64,000 nucleotides of DNA from Novosphingobium sp. (GTDB lineage Bacteria > Pseudomonadota > Alphaproteobacteria > Sphingomonadales > Sphingomonadaceae). This document shows, in pieces, positions 16,069-24,962 of this stretch; the stretch's first letter is position 1; the number at the start of each line of letters is the position of its first letter. The position numbers and the translations under genes were made by a program. The notes beneath the pieces were generated by a model. The model ran no database searches. It saw only the letters and a program-made list of their open reading frames with translations, and was not told where the DNA came from. The stretch lies in NCBI RefSeq assembly GCF_020852455.1, contig NZ_JADZAT010000015.1, positions 124,001 through 188,000 on the forward strand, written 5' to 3'.

Positions 16069-17892
16069 GTGGCCGTGCGGCGCACAACCGGCCTGATTGC
16101 TGCCGGCCTGCTGCTGGCGATTGCGGGGCCGCTGGCCGCCATGCCCGAAGCCGCGCAGCAAAGCTTTGCCTCGGCGCGTTCGGCGCTGGCGCGCGGCGAT
16201 GGCATCGCGGCCGAAGCCGATCTGCGCCGCGCTGGTGCGGCGGGTGCCAGCCGGATCGAACTGGCGGCGACCATGGGCGAGGCGATGATCGCGCAGGGCG
16301 AACTGGCCAAGGCCCGTGAATGGCTGGCACCGGGACAGTTCGCCAAGGGCGAGGAAGCTTATGGCTGGCGCATGCTGGCGCTGCTTGAACGCGTTTCCGG
16401 CAATCTGCCGGCCGCCGGACGCGCGCTGGATCGCGGCCTTTCCGCCAATCCCAAGGACGCGATGCTGTGGGTCGAGATCGGGCGCTTGCGCTATGTCGGG
16501 GGTGAGCATCTCCAGGCGATCGAAGCGTCCGAACGCGCGCTGGCAGCCGATCCGGACAATGTCCGCGCGATCGAGCTGGGCGCCCAGCTGGTCCGCGACT
16601 CCGCCGGACCGATCGCCGCGCTGCCGCTGTTCGAACGCGCGCTGGCGGTTGACCCCAGGGATATGGCGGTGCTGGGCGGCTATGCTGCCGCGCTGGGCGA
16701 AGCTGGCCGTGCCCGCGAAATGCTGGAGGTGACCCGGCGGATGCTGGCCCAGGACGCTACCAGTCCGCAGGCCTTCTTCCTGCAAGCAGTGCTGGCGGCG
16801 CGCGCCGGCAAGGTCGATCTGGCCCGGGCCATGCTCAACCGGATCGAGGATCGGCTGGATTCCATGCCGGCCGGGCTGCTGCTGTCAGGATCGCTTGAGC
16901 TGGATGCCGGAAATGCCAATGTTGCAGTCACCCGCCTGACCGTGCTGGCCAACCGGCAGCCGGCCAACCGGGCGGCGCAGCTGCTGCTGGCGCGCGCGCT
17001 GTACGAATCCGGCGATTACAACCAGCTGTTCGCGCGCTTTTGGGGGCTGGCCGAGCGCGGCGATGCGTCCCCTTATCTGTTGAATGTTCTGGCAAGAGCG
17101 TTGGAAGAACGCGGTGATCGCCTGGCAGCGGCTGGCCTGCTTGACCGGGCCGCGCAGGCCAGTGGTCAGGCCTTGCAACCGATTGCCGAACTGGCCAGCC
17201 CGGGTGAACTGGCCGCACGGTGGTCCGCCAATCCAGCCTCGCCAGGAACGGCGGTGCCCTATGTGCGGGCGCTGCTTTCTGCCAATGATCTTGGCGGTGC
17301 CGATCGTGTCACCCGCCGGATTTATGAATTGCGGCCCGGTTCGGCCGAAGCGCTGGGCCTGATCGGTGATGCCGAACTGGCGCGCGGCGATGGCGCCAGG
17401 GCGCTGGAACACTACACCTTGTCAAGCAAGGTCCGTTTTCCGGCCCAGTTGCTGCCCCGGATTGCCGGTGCCTTTGCTGCCCAGGGCCGCGCGGGTGCGG
17501 TGCAGCCGCTGCTGGCCCAGTACCTTGCAGCATTCCCCCGCAGCCGGATCGCCCAGCGAATGGCGGCAAGCCAGGCCGCGATCGCTGGCGATTGGCGCAC
17601 GGCGCGGGCCCTGCTGGAAAATCTGCTCAAGCGCGGCGGAGACCGGGACTGGCGATTGCTCTGCGATCTCAGCCTGGCGCAGCTGCGCGATGGTGATGCC
17701 AAGGTGGCCCAGGCCACCGCCCAACGCGCCTGGCGCCTGCAACCAGCCAGCGCGCTGACCAACCAGGCCTGGGGCATGGCACTGGCGGATAGTGGAGACG
17801 ATAAACCGCGTGCCCGCGAATTGCTGAACGCAGCGCGCCGGATCGGCGGCGACAACCCCTTGCTGGCCGAAGCGCTCAAAAAGCTCAACTAG
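16069..17892 (+). CDS. prsT: TPR-repeat protein PrsT-like, exported
   Basis: The frame starts with a GTG at 16069, 1 base after the prsR stop, and gives 607 residues. A signal peptide (LIAAGLLLAIAGPLAAMPEA) is followed by an almost continuous series of tetratricopeptide-like helices rich in Ala/Leu/Arg. PrsT of the exosortase system is a TPR lipoprotein of nearly 900 residues. This one is shorter and its signal peptide has no lipobox cysteine, so it is PrsT-like rather than typical. Its place directly after prsK-prsR supports the call. TPR proteins of this kind probably scaffold the periplasmic EPS export machinery. Confidence 0.8.
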   Translation: MAVRRTTGLIAAGLLLAIAGPLAAMPEAAQQSFASARSALARGDGIAAEADLRRAGAAGASRIELAATMGEAMIAQGELAKAREWLAPGQFAKGEEAYGWRMLALLERVSGNLPAAGRALDRGLSANPKDAMLWVEIGRLRYVGGEHLQAIEASERALAADPDNVRAIELGAQLVRDSAGPIAALPLFERALAVDPRDMAVLGGYAAALGEAGRAREMLEVTRRMLAQDATSPQAFFLQAVLAARAGKVDLARAMLNRIEDRLDSMPAGLLLSGSLELDAGNANVAVTRLTVLANRQPANRAAQLLLARALYESGDYNQLFARFWGLAERGDASPYLLNVLARALEERGDRLAAAGLLDRAAQASGQALQPIAELASPGELAARWSANPASPGTAVPYVRALLSANDLGGADRVTRRIYELRPGSAEALGLIGDAELARGDGARALEHYTLSSKVRFPAQLLPRIAGAFAAQGRAGAVQPLLAQYLAAFPRSRIAQRMAASQAAIAGDWRTARALLENLLKRGGDRDWRLLCDLSLAQLRDGDAKVAQATAQRAWRLQPASALTNQAWGMALADSGDDKPRARELLNAARRIGGDNPLLAEALKKLN

Positions 17893-17926
17893 CCTCTCGA
17901 CAAGCGCGCGGGGCTTGCCCAAAGGC

Positions 17927-17948
17927 AATTTCATCGCGCGATTAAATT
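17927..17948. promoter_or_regulatory. Palindromic operator, TTAATCG-NN-CGATTAA family, site 1
   Basis: The site TTCATCG-CG-CGATTAA (core 17930-17945) extends outward by three more paired bases on each side, so 10 of 11 positions per arm pair. It ends 13 bases before the racemase ATG. Close relatives are at 50094-50109 and 61841-61856, each in front of acyl-CoA or lipid-type catabolic genes. The shape is typical of TetR-family operators. Confidence 0.6.
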
Positions 17949-17961
17949 TCGGGAGCTTGGG

Positions 17962-19023
17962 ATGGCAGGCGTTCTTCAGGGTGTGACCGTTATCGAACTG
18001 GCCGGGATCGGGCCGGGGCCGTTTTGCGGAATGATGCTGGCCGATCACGGCGCACGGGTGATCCGGGTTGAACGCCCCGGAACCAGCGGCCGGTTCGGCG
18101 ATGGCGGCAACCGCGACATCCTCAACCGCAACCGCGAACGGATCGAGCTGGACCTCAAGGACCCGGCGGCGATCGAACAGCTCAAGGAACTGGTGAAAGG
18201 CGCCGATGCGCTGATCGAAGGTTATCGTCCGGGCGTGATCGAACGTATGGGGATCGGCCCCGATGTGCTGCTGGGGATCAATCCCAAGCTGGTGATCGGA
18301 CGGATGACCGGCTGGGGCCAGGACGGCCCGATGGCGCCACTGGCCGGGCACGATATCAACTATATCGCGCTGTCGGGTGCGCTGCATTCCTATGGCCGCA
18401 AGGGCGAAAAGCCGACCTTCCCGGTCAACGCCGTGGGCGATTTCGGCGGCGGCGGGATGATGCTGGCCTTCGGAGTGGTCGCTGCGGTGCTGCATGCCCG
18501 CTCGGGCGGGGCCGGGCAGGTGGTTGATTGCGCAATGGTCGATGGTGCGGCGATCCTTTCGGCGATGACCTATACCTTCCTGGGCAATGGCCAGTGGCGC
18601 GATGAACGCGGGGTCAACCTGCTCGACAGCGGCACGCATTTCTATGACACCTATGAAACCAGCGATGGCAAATGGATCTCGCTCGGTTCGATCGAGCCGC
18701 AGTTCTATGCGATCCTGATGGAAAAGACCGGGCTCAAGGATGATCCGGATTTCGCCCAGCAGATGAACCCGATGAAGTGGGATGACCTGAAAGAGCGGAT
18801 GACCGCGCTGATCCTGACCAGGACCCGCGATGAATGGTGTGCGATCATGGACGGCACCGACATCTGCTTTGCCCCGGTGCTCAGCCTCAAGGAAGCGCCG
18901 CAGCATCCGCACAATTTGGCGCGCAGCACCTTTGTGGAAGATGGCGGAATGGTTCAGCCAGCGCCGGCTCCGCGCTTTTCGGCCACGCCCGCACCGCCGG
19001 TTTCGCTCGCCGGGCGCAGCTAG
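17962..19023 (+). CDS. CaiB/BaiF family protein, alpha-methylacyl-CoA racemase type
   Basis: The 353-residue protein matches alpha-methylacyl-CoA racemases, which interconvert the (2R)- and (2S)-2-methylacyl-CoA epimers in branched-chain fatty acid and sterol side-chain breakdown. The two catalytic residues of the racemase branch line up: H130 in AGHDINYIAL and D160 in NAVGDFGGGGM (MCR has H126 and D156). The CoA-transferase Asp is replaced accordingly. AGCTTGGG precedes the ATG and the operator palindrome lies just upstream. The gene stands alone between prsT and a transporter. Confidence 0.92.
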   Translation: MAGVLQGVTVIELAGIGPGPFCGMMLADHGARVIRVERPGTSGRFGDGGNRDILNRNRERIELDLKDPAAIEQLKELVKGADALIEGYRPGVIERMGIGPDVLLGINPKLVIGRMTGWGQDGPMAPLAGHDINYIALSGALHSYGRKGEKPTFPVNAVGDFGGGGMMLAFGVVAAVLHARSGGAGQVVDCAMVDGAAILSAMTYTFLGNGQWRDERGVNLLDSGTHFYDTYETSDGKWISLGSIEPQFYAILMEKTGLKDDPDFAQQMNPMKWDDLKERMTALILTRTRDEWCAIMDGTDICFAPVLSLKEAPQHPHNLARSTFVEDGGMVQPAPAPRFSATPAPPVSLAGRS

Positions 19024-19036
19024 GATTTTCCTACAG

Positions 19037-19070
19037 CCCGCCTTGCTGCCATAGTCGCGCTCAAGGCGGG
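19037..19070 (+). terminator. Hairpin after the racemase gene, possible terminator
   Basis: CCCGCCTTG (19037-19045) and CAAGGCGGG (19062-19070) are exact inverted repeats with a 16-base loop, 13 bases after the racemase stop. A CTTTTTC run comes only 10 bases after the stem, so termination is possible but not classical. Confidence 0.45.
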
Positions 19071-19141
19071 AAACGGGGTGCTTTTTCATTTCCTGAACCC
19101 TGTCAACTTTGTGAACTTCCAACCGGGGCAAGGCGCGCGTG

Positions 19142-20095
19142 ATGGCATTGTTGTCGCGGATTGATCCGATGGTGCGGCTGCTGGCGGCCGCGATTGCGCT
19201 GGCGCTGGTGCTGCCGGTCGGTGCCGAGTGGCGCGGCGCGGCGCAATTCGTGTCCAATGCGGCGGTATTTCTGCTGTTCTTCCTCAACGGCGTGCGGCTG
19301 CCCCGGCACGAGGTGATGGCCGGGATCACCAACCACCGACTGCTGTGGCCACTGGTGGCCTGGTGCTATGGCGCCATGGCGCTGGCCGGCTGGGCGCTGT
19401 GGCAGGGCGGGCAGGGCTGGATGCCGCCGCTGCTGGCGCTGGGTTTCCTCTATTTGGGCTGCCTGCCCTCAACCGTGCAATCGGCCACCGCCTACAGCTC
19501 GCTGGCGGGCGGCAATGTCGCCAGTTCGGTGGTGGCAGCCGCCTTGCTCAACCTGCTGGGCGTGTTCATCACCGCGCCGCTGTTCTCGCTGCTGGCGGGC
19601 GGGCAGGAAGCGAGCTTTCATGCCGACGGCCTGCTCAAGGTGGTGGGTGTGTTGCTGGTGCCCTTCATCCTGGGCCAGACCGCGCAGGGCCGGCTGGGCG
19701 GCTGGGTGAAGGATCACCGTCCGCTGGTCACCTGGATGGACCGCACGTCGATCGCGATTGCGGTCTACGTCGCCTTCTCCGGTGCGGTCGAGCAGCGCTT
19801 CTGGGTGAAGGTCGATAATGCCGGCTGGCTGTGGCTGGCGGGTGGAACCGCGCTGTTCCTGCTGTTTGGCCACCTGGGGGCCTGGCTGTTGGGGGGCATT
19901 CTTGGGCTCGACCGGCCCAATCGCATCACCATGCTCTATGCCGGTGCGCAAAAGAGTATCGCGATGGGCGCACCGCTGGCCGCGGTGCTGTTCACCCCGG
20001 CGGTGGCGGGCGTGATCCTGCTGCCGATCCTGCTCTATCACCTGGTCCAGCTGGTGCTGGCCGCGCCGATCGCCGCCCGGCTGGGCCGGGGCTAG
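19142..20095 (+). CDS. SBF-like (bile acid:sodium symporter family) transporter
   Basis: The 317-residue protein has about ten hydrophobic segments and the pattern of the SBF-like (PF13593, YfeH type) branch of the BASS transporters, including GCLPSTVQSATAYSSLAGGN and YAGAQKSIAMGAPLA. These proteins move organic anions with sodium; the substrate is not known for most bacterial members. The ATG at 19142 is preceded directly by an in-frame GTG (19139) that could also start. It stands between the racemase and the convergent panB, whose stop abuts its own. Confidence 0.88.
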   Translation: MALLSRIDPMVRLLAAAIALALVLPVGAEWRGAAQFVSNAAVFLLFFLNGVRLPRHEVMAGITNHRLLWPLVAWCYGAMALAGWALWQGGQGWMPPLLALGFLYLGCLPSTVQSATAYSSLAGGNVASSVVAAALLNLLGVFITAPLFSLLAGGQEASFHADGLLKVVGVLLVPFILGQTAQGRLGGWVKDHRPLVTWMDRTSIAIAVYVAFSGAVEQRFWVKVDNAGWLWLAGGTALFLLFGHLGAWLLGGILGLDRPNRITMLYAGAQKSIAMGAPLAAVLFTPAVAGVILLPILLYHLVQLVLAAPIAARLGRG

Positions 20096-20965
20096 CTACT
20101 TCGGCTGGTAGGTCTGCTCGGTCCCGGGGAAGCTGCGGTTGCGCACCTCTTCGGCATACTGGCCGGCCGCGCTGGAGATCAGCCCGGCAATCTCGCCATA
20201 GCGTTTCACGAAGCGCGGCACGCGTTCGAACATGCCCATCATGTCTTCGGTCACCAGCACCTGGCCGTCGCACTGGGCCGAGGCACCGATGCCGATGGTG
20301 GGGCAGGATACCGCCCTGGTGGCGGCAATCGCGATCGGTTCGACCACGCCTTCGATCACGATCGCAAAGGCTCCGGCCTGATCGATCGCCTGGGCATCGG
20401 ACACGATCTTCTGCGCTTCGGCATCGCTGCGGCCGCGCGCGTTGTAGCCGCCCAGCGTGTTGACCGCCTGCGGGGTCAGCCCGACGTGTCCCATCACCGG
20501 AATGCCCCGGCTGGACAGGAAGGCCACCGTTTCGGCCATCACCGCGCCGCCTTCCAGCTTGACCGCGCTGGCCCCGGTTTCGACCATGATCCGCGAGGCC
20601 GTGGCAAAGGCCTGTTCGGGCGAGGCTTCGTAGGATCCGAACGGCAGATCGACCACCACCGCGGCATGGTACGATCCGCGCACCACCGCCGCGCCGTGGG
20701 CGACCATCATGTCCACCGTCACCTGCAGGCTGGTGGGCAGGCCATAGATCACCTGGCCCAGCGAATCCCCGCACAGGATCAGGTCGCAATGCGCATCGAG
20801 CAGCTGGGCCTGGCGCGCGGTATAGGCGGTCAGCATAACGATCGGTTCGGCGGTCTGGCCGTCCACCTTGCGCTGGCGGATCGCCGGGATCGACAGCCGC
20901 CGCAGCGGGGCCGGGGTGGGGTGGGCACGGCTGGTGGCCGTATCGAGTTGGAAGGTGGTCGACAT
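20096..20965 (-). CDS. panB: 3-methyl-2-oxobutanoate hydroxymethyltransferase
   Basis: PanB converts 2-oxoisovalerate and methylene-tetrahydrofolate to ketopantoate, the first step of pantothenate and hence CoA synthesis. The 289-residue cytoplasmic TIM-barrel protein has the family motifs [24 protein letters not shown] (Mg-binding Asp), [10 protein letters not shown] and [11 protein letters not shown]. The length is slightly above the usual 265 because of an N-terminal extension of about 35 residues before IVMLTAY. No panC or panD is in the window. Confidence 0.96.
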   Translation of the reverse strand: MSTTFQLDTATSRAHPTPAPLRRLSIPAIRQRKVDGQTAEPIVMLTAYTARQAQLLDAHCDLILCGDSLGQVIYGLPTSLQVTVDMMVAHGAAVVRGSYHAAVVVDLPFGSYEASPEQAFATASRIMVETGASAVKLEGGAVMAETVAFLSSRGIPVMGHVGLTPQAVNTLGGYNARGRSDAEAQKIVSDAQAIDQAGAFAIVIEGVVEPIAIAATRAVSCPTIGIGASAQCDGQVLVTEDMMGMFERVPRFVKRYGEIAGLISSAAGQYAEEVRNRSFPGTEQTYQPK

Positions 20966-21109
20966 GCGCGCCCTTTAGCCGCTTGGCGCAATCTGGGGAA
21001 GGGTGGCAGTTAGCTCTTGCCATTGAAGGTGGCGGCGCTAGCTTCCGCGCCCAGGGAAAGACAAGCGGCCCGCGCACTTGCGCCAGGGCCGCCCATTTAG
21101 GGGAACTGC

Positions 21110-22651
21110 ATGTTTGGTCGCGTGAAATCACTCGACGCCATTCTGGCAACTGCCGAAAAGAAATCGCTCCATCGCTCGCTGGGGGCCTTCCAGCTCACCA
21201 TGCTGGGGATCGGTGCGGTGATCGGCACCGGGATCTTCGTTCTGACCGCTGAGGCCGCGCAAAAGGCCGGCCCCGGGATGATGGTCAGCTTCGTGATTGC
21301 CGGCTTCGTGTGCGCGGTTGCGGCGTTGTGTTACGCAGAAATGGCCGCGATGGTGCCGGTTTCAGGATCGGCCTATACCTACAGTTATGCGGTGATGGGT
21401 GAATTGGTTGCCTGGATGGTCGGCTGGGCCCTGATCCTTGAATATGCAATCGCCGCCGGGGCGGTGTCGGTCGGCTGGTCCGGCTATATGGTAGGGTTTG
21501 TCGAGAGTAACCTGCACATATCCGTGCCGCTGGAACTGGTTCGCGGGCCGTTTGATGGCGGTTTGATCAACCTTCCGGCCATGGCTATCGCGATGATTGT
21601 AACTGCGCTGCTGGTCATCGGGACCAAGGAAAGCGCCACGGTCAATTCGGTGCTGGTGGCGATCAAGATTACCGCACTGACCTTGTTTGTTGCGGTGACT
21701 ATTCCGGTGATTCAGACCGGCCAGTTCACTCCGTTCGCACCGCTTGGTTTTGCTGGCATTTCGGGCGCGGCGGCTTCGATCTTCTTTGCCTATGTCGGCT
21801 TTGACGCGGTCTCGACCGCGGCTGAGGAAACCAAGAATCCGCAACGCAACATGCCGATCGGGCTGATCGGCAGCCTCGCGATCTGTACGATTTTCTACAT
21901 GCTGGTCGCGGCAGGGGTGATCGGAACCGTTGGCGCACAGCCGATGTTCGGTCCCAATCATGAAGTGCTGTCGCCTGGTACGCCGGCCTTGTCGCAGGCC
22001 TGTGCGGCGGCTGGCGACACTGCTGTGGTTTGCTCGAAGGAGGCCCTGGCCTGGGTGCTGCGCTCGGTCGGACATCCGTTCATTGGCTGGCTGGTGGGTG
22101 CGGCGGCGATTATCGCGCTGCCTTCTGTAATCCTGATGATGATGTTTGGCCAGACCCGTGTGTTCTTCGTGATGAGCCGCGATGGCCTGCTGCCGGACTT
22201 CTTCTCGAAGATTCACCCGAAGTTTCGCACGCCGCACGTGATCACCATCCTGACCGGCGTGTTCGTGTCGCTGTTCGCTGCGTTCTTCCCGGTTGGCTTG
22301 CTGGCTGACGTTTCGAACTCGGGTACGCTGTTTGCCTTTGCTGCGGTGTCAATCGCGGTGCTGGTGCTGCGGCGTACCGATCCGACCCGGCACCGTCCGT
22401 TCCGTACTCCGGCGGTCATGCTGACCGCGCCGATCTCGATCGCGGGCTGTATCTATCTGTTCTTCAGCCTGTCCGGTCCGACTCTGGCACTGTTCGCTGG
22501 TTGGGCCGTGGTAGGGTTGGTCGTGTATTACACCTACAGCCGCAGCCGCAGCCATGTTGGCCGGGGTCTGGTTGAAGTGCATGAAGGCGATGAGGGTATC
22601 CCGCCGCAGCCGGTTGCACCGCTGCCGGGTGACATTGACATCAACGACTGA
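21110..22651 (+). CDS. APC-superfamily amino acid permease
   Basis: The 513-residue inner-membrane protein has about twelve to thirteen membrane helices and the APC signature GIGAVIGTGIFVLTA near residue 35. It resembles the cationic amino acid transporter/YfnA branch (long loops, a cysteine-containing external loop around CAAAGDTAVVCSKE). Such permeases take up amino acids by proton symport. A rho-independent terminator follows at 22677. The ATG at 21110 has AGGGGAACTGC upstream. Confidence 0.92.
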   Translation: MFGRVKSLDAILATAEKKSLHRSLGAFQLTMLGIGAVIGTGIFVLTAEAAQKAGPGMMVSFVIAGFVCAVAALCYAEMAAMVPVSGSAYTYSYAVMGELVAWMVGWALILEYAIAAGAVSVGWSGYMVGFVESNLHISVPLELVRGPFDGGLINLPAMAIAMIVTALLVIGTKESATVNSVLVAIKITALTLFVAVTIPVIQTGQFTPFAPLGFAGISGAAASIFFAYVGFDAVSTAAEETKNPQRNMPIGLIGSLAICTIFYMLVAAGVIGTVGAQPMFGPNHEVLSPGTPALSQACAAAGDTAVVCSKEALAWVLRSVGHPFIGWLVGAAAIIALPSVILMMMFGQTRVFFVMSRDGLLPDFFSKIHPKFRTPHVITILTGVFVSLFAAFFPVGLLADVSNSGTLFAFAAVSIAVLVLRRTDPTRHRPFRTPAVMLTAPISIAGCIYLFFSLSGPTLALFAGWAVVGLVVYYTYSRSRSHVGRGLVEVHEGDEGIPPQPVAPLPGDIDIND

Positions 22652-22676
22652 CGCTTGGCGATTGCTGGCATGAAGG

Positions 22677-22706
22677 GGCCGTCCGCTGCGTGCGGGCGGC
22701 CTTTTC
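22677..22706 (+). terminator. Rho-independent terminator after the amino acid permease
   Basis: GGCCGTCCGC (22677-22686) pairs with GCGGGCGGCC (22692-22701) with one G-T wobble and a 5-base loop, followed directly by TTTTCGTTT. It lies 26 bases after the permease stop and separates it from the SOS operon. Confidence 0.85.
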
Positions 22707-22746
22707 GTTTGCCCACAAGAAGGGAATTGCGAATCGCCATAAATGA

Positions 22747-22761
22747 GAACATAAATAGAAC
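22747..22761. promoter_or_regulatory. LexA SOS box of the alphaproteobacterial type
   Basis: GAACATAAATAGAAC is a perfect GAAC-N7-GAAC direct repeat, the LexA operator form of alphaproteobacteria. It lies 17 bases before the imuA start, so LexA should repress the imuA-imuB-dnaE2 operon until DNA damage. Confidence 0.9.
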
Positions 22762-22777
22762 ATAGAGGCGATTTACG

Positions 22778-23506
22778 ATGACCGACCCAACCCCGCTTGC
22801 CGCCTTTGCGCGCCGCCGCCTGCCCGTTTCCGGGCTGCGGCAGAGCGCGGCCTGGCGTCCGGGGCTGGGCGCCTCGGCGCTGCATTCCGAATTGTTCGCC
22901 GCCGGCAACGAAGGCAGCGGGGCCGGGCTGGCGCTGGCCCTGGCACTCGACCAGGCCGGGCAGGATGATCGTCCGTTCCTGTGGGTGCAGGATCAGGCTG
23001 CGCTGCGGCTTTCCGGGCGGCCCTATCGCCCCGGCCTGCCGCCTGCGCTGCGCTCCCGGTTGATCCATGTCGCCGCTGAGAAACCCGAAGACGCGCTGTT
23101 TGCGCTGGAAGAGGGGCTGCGCTGCCGCGATCTGGCCTTCGTGCTGGGGGAACTGGCCGGCAATCCGCGGGCGCTGTCATTCACCGCCTCGCGCCGGCTC
23201 AGCCTGGTGGCGGAAAAGCATGGAGTGCCGCTGTGGCTGGTGCGGCTTGATGCCGCGCGCGATCTCTCCTCGGCGCGGATGCGCTGGCAGGTGTCCTCGG
23301 CGCCGTCGGCTCCGTCGCGCTGGAACCCGGCGGCCCCCGGGCACCCGGTCTGGCAGGCCGAGCTGTTCCGCGCCCGTGCCTATCCTCCCGGACAATGGAC
23401 CCTGTGCGATGACGGACAAAGCCTCATCGCCAACCCCGGTCACCAGCAGGCGCATCCTGTCGATCTGGTGCCGGGCGCTGGCGATCGATCGCTGGCAGCT
23501 GGCTGA
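22778..23506 (+). CDS. imuA: ImuA, SOS mutasome protein
   Basis: The 242-residue protein is related to RecA/SulA-like ImuA, which together with ImuB and DnaE2 carries out SOS-induced translesion synthesis. The N-terminus (LPVSGLRQSAAWRPGLGASALHSELFAA) and the short aspartate-poor RecA-like core fit the family. A LexA box lies immediately upstream. The reading frame continues 98 bases into imuB in another frame, an unusually long overlap. The family call rests on the context and the N-terminal part. Confidence 0.9.
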   Translation: MTDPTPLAAFARRRLPVSGLRQSAAWRPGLGASALHSELFAAGNEGSGAGLALALALDQAGQDDRPFLWVQDQAALRLSGRPYRPGLPPALRSRLIHVAAEKPEDALFALEEGLRCRDLAFVLGELAGNPRALSFTASRRLSLVAEKHGVPLWLVRLDAARDLSSARMRWQVSSAPSAPSRWNPAAPGHPVWQAELFRARAYPPGQWTLCDDGQSLIANPGHQQAHPVDLVPGAGDRSLAAG

Positions 23507-24962
23507 AGGCGTCGATCCCGCCCCTTTCGCGCTGGTTGACGAGACCGCGCACGGTCTGCGGGTCACCGCCCCCAATGCCGCAGCGCGCGAACAGGGCGCG
23601 CGGCCCGGCATGCGGCTGACCGATGCGCGGGCGCTGTGCCCGCAGCTGGCGGTGGCACCGGCCGATCCGGCGGGCGATCTGGCCTTCCTTGAACGGCTGG
23701 CACTGTGGGCGCAGCGCTGGGGGCCGTGGTCGGCGCTCGATCCGCCCGATGGTCTGCTGGTCGATGTCACCGGGGTGGCACACCTTTACGGCGGCGAACC
23801 GGCCCTGCTGGCCGATGCCGCCGCGCGGCTGGCGGCGTGCGGGCTGAGCGTCCGGCTGGCCCTGGCCCCTACCGCCGGCTCGGCCTGGGCGCTGTCGCAC
23901 TATGGGCCGGAGCAGGCGATCCACCACCCGGGCGACAGCCTTGATGCGCTTCCCGTGGCTGCGCTGCGGCTCGATCCCGCGGTCCAGCTGGTGCTGCGCC
24001 GGCTGGGGCTCAAGCGGGTGGGCGAACTGGCCGGGGTGGCGCGCGATGCGCTGGCGCGCCGGTTTCGCACGATCCGCGCGCCAGCCGCCAACCCGCTGGT
24101 GCGGCTCGACCAGCTCTTGGGCCGGGTGCCCGAACCGCTGCTGCCGGTGCTGGCCGCGCCGCCGCCGATGGTCCAGCGCCGCCTGCTCGAACCGATCCGT
24201 CACCGCAGTCTGCTCGACCGGGTGGTCGAAGACCTTGCCGCCGATTTGGTGCGGGTGCTCGAAGGTGCGGGCAAGGGCGCGCGGCGGCTGGAACTGGTGC
24301 TGTGGAAGGTCGATGGCGACATGCTGCAGCGCCGGCTCGAACTGGCCCAGGCCAGCCGCGAGGCCGCGCATATCGTCCGCCTGTTCGCCGCGCGGCTTGA
24401 CGATCTCGACGCCGGGTTCGGGATCGAGCTCGCCCGGCTTACCGCTCCGTGGTGTGAACCGCTGGCGCTCAGCCAGCAACAGCTGGAGGCTGCGGCCGAA
24501 GCCCATGGCACCAGCCTGGCCGCCTTTATCGACCGGTTGAGCGTGCGGCTGGGCCCGGCTGCGGTACGCCGCCCCGAACCCTTTGCCAGCCACTGGCCCG
24601 AACGTGCCCAGCGCTGGATCGGACCGCTCGATCCGGACAGGCCGCGGCAAGAGGAGCTTGCCTTCCATGCCCGCCCCCTGAAGCTGCTCGACCGGCCCGA
24701 GCCGATCGCGGTGATCCATGCCAGCCCCGATGGCCTGCCGCGCCGGTTCCGCTGGCGCGGGACCCTGCACGAGGTGCTGCGCGCCGAAGGGCCTGAGCGG
24801 ATCGCGCCCGAATGGTGGCGCGAACGGGGCGGGGCGCGGCTGCGCGATTACTATCGGGTCGAGGACGGGGAGGGGCGGCGCTACTGGATCTACCGTCACG
24901 GCCATGCCGGCGATGGCCGGGGCGGGGTGCCCGAATGGTTCCTGCAGGGGCTCCATGCCTGA
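23409..24962 (+). CDS. imuB: ImuB, Y-family polymerase-like protein
   Basis: The 517-residue protein is a Y-family DNA polymerase homologue. ImuB proteins lack the catalytic acidic residues and serve as the hub that binds the sliding clamp, ImuA and DnaE2. The N-terminus RRILSIWCRALAIDRW is the usual ImuB start, followed by PGMRLTDARALCPQL. A polymerase-like region with YGPEQAI and the little-finger region RRLELVLWKVDGD come next. The ATG at 23409 lies inside imuA (98-base overlap), and the gene overlaps dnaE2 by 8 bases, so the three are translationally coupled. Confidence 0.94.
   Translation: MTDKASSPTPVTSRRILSIWCRALAIDRWQLAEGVDPAPFALVDETAHGLRVTAPNAAAREQGARPGMRLTDARALCPQLAVAPADPAGDLAFLERLALWAQRWGPWSALDPPDGLLVDVTGVAHLYGGEPALLADAAARLAACGLSVRLALAPTAGSAWALSHYGPEQAIHHPGDSLDALPVAALRLDPAVQLVLRRLGLKRVGELAGVARDALARRFRTIRAPAANPLVRLDQLLGRVPEPLLPVLAAPPPMVQRRLLEPIRHRSLLDRVVEDLAADLVRVLEGAGKGARRLELVLWKVDGDMLQRRLELAQASREAAHIVRLFAARLDDLDAGFGIELARLTAPWCEPLALSQQQLEAAAEAHGTSLAAFIDRLSVRLGPAAVRRPEPFASHWPERAQRWIGPLDPDRPRQEELAFHARPLKLLDRPEPIAVIHASPDGLPRRFRWRGTLHEVLRAEGPERIAPEWWRERGGARLRDYYRVEDGEGRRYWIYRHGHAGDGRGGVPEWFLQGLHA

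Noticed and set aside
16069..17892. Longer start of the TPR protein inside prsR
   Set aside because: The in-frame upstream part is antiphase to PrsR's conserved HTH and lacks a signal peptide at its start; the GTG at 16069 places the signal peptide correctly.
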